From: JBCDGZ01 sp038750655
GTDB lineage: Bacteria; Bacteroidota; Bacteroidia; Chitinophagales; Saprospiraceae
Length of the DNA stretch: 16,250 nucleotides
Assembly: GCA_038750655.1 (NCBI GenBank)
Contig: JBCDGZ010000155.1
Coordinates: 1-16,250, forward strand
Reading direction: 5' to 3'
The position numbers and the translations under genes were made by a program. The notes under the pieces are model-generated. The model was given only the letters and a program-made list of their open reading frames with translations, did no database searches and was not told the DNA's origin. Position 1 is the first letter of the stretch. Each line of letters opens with the position of its first letter. Below are positions 16,048 to 16,250 of this stretch, piece by piece.

Positions 16048-16250
16048 TTTTTCAGGACAATTAATAATTTTATTTGACTTTATATGTCTGTATAACAGGT
16101 GCTTACGAAATAATATTAAAACATATTACAATTATTTTGTAAGGAAATTATAAAAATTTGTCTTCGCACATATATTGTTTATTACATATATTTGTCCCAT
16201 TGTTACTTAGCTATTCAAGTCAACTTTTCATTTAAGTACAAAGTATTGAT
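16048..16250. other. AT-rich intergenic tail with palindrome and candidate promoter
   Basis: No gene is seen in the last 203 bp. It contains a perfect palindrome TTACAA-ttatt-TTGTAA (16126-16142), a 9-base direct repeat ACATATATT (16168-16176 and 16184-16192), and TATATTTG (16187-16194), an exact TAnnTTTG match on the + strand. The last suggests a promoter for a gene beyond the window; a TTTG lies 26 bases upstream, a little far for a -33 element. No convincing terminator follows the oxidase stop. Confidence 0.4.

Overview
The window reads as a chromosomal segment of a Bacteroidota bacterium. The evidence is a giant surface protein with a type IX secretion (T9SS) type B sorting domain, a PorP/SprF-family partner, a PorE-like OmpA protein, and two exact matches to the Bacteroidota -7 promoter consensus TAnnTTTG. 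A large-adhesin lifestyle and mid-range GC would suit the Saprospiria, but this placement is inference.

Left half (1-11585, + strand): a secreted-adhesin locus. The first gene enters from outside the window and runs to 7909. It contributes about 2,635 residues of roughly 85-residue beta-sandwich modules. Most are arranged in a five-module higher-order repeat (A-B-C-D-E, about 1.27-1.31 kb) that occurs in two versions. Then come four more divergent modules, three PKD-like modules, a cadherin-like module and a gliding-motility-associated C-terminal (CHU_C) domain. A PorP/SprF outer-membrane protein (7988-8908) and an 869-residue protein with TPR, beta-propeller, carboxypeptidase-regulatory-like and OmpA domains (8976-11585) follow. 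The simplest reading is that the T9SS exports the adhesin, the PorP/SprF protein receives its sorting domain, and the PorE-like protein ties the complex to peptidoglycan.

Middle (11586-14562, - strand): a SAM-dependent methyltransferase with its own promoter, an AraC-family regulator, a DMT/EamA-type transporter, and a 94-residue orphan protein predicted to be one beta-sandwich domain, with its own strong terminator and a possible promoter. The methyltransferase converges on the OmpA gene across a 19-bp gap holding a hairpin.

Right (14563-16250): a 330-bp divergent intergenic region with a TAnnTTTG element, a palindrome and a direct repeat. It leads into an FMN-dependent alpha-hydroxy-acid oxidase/dehydrogenase (14893-16047). 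The last 203 bp are AT-rich, with a palindrome and a candidate promoter pointing out of the window.

The most unusual structure is inside the adhesin: the alternating higher-order repeat, a near-identical 573-bp repeat pair whose differences are mostly silent, and abrupt blocks of opposite GC skew and codon style in one reading frame. No tRNA, rRNA, CRISPR array, insertion sequence or integrase was seen.
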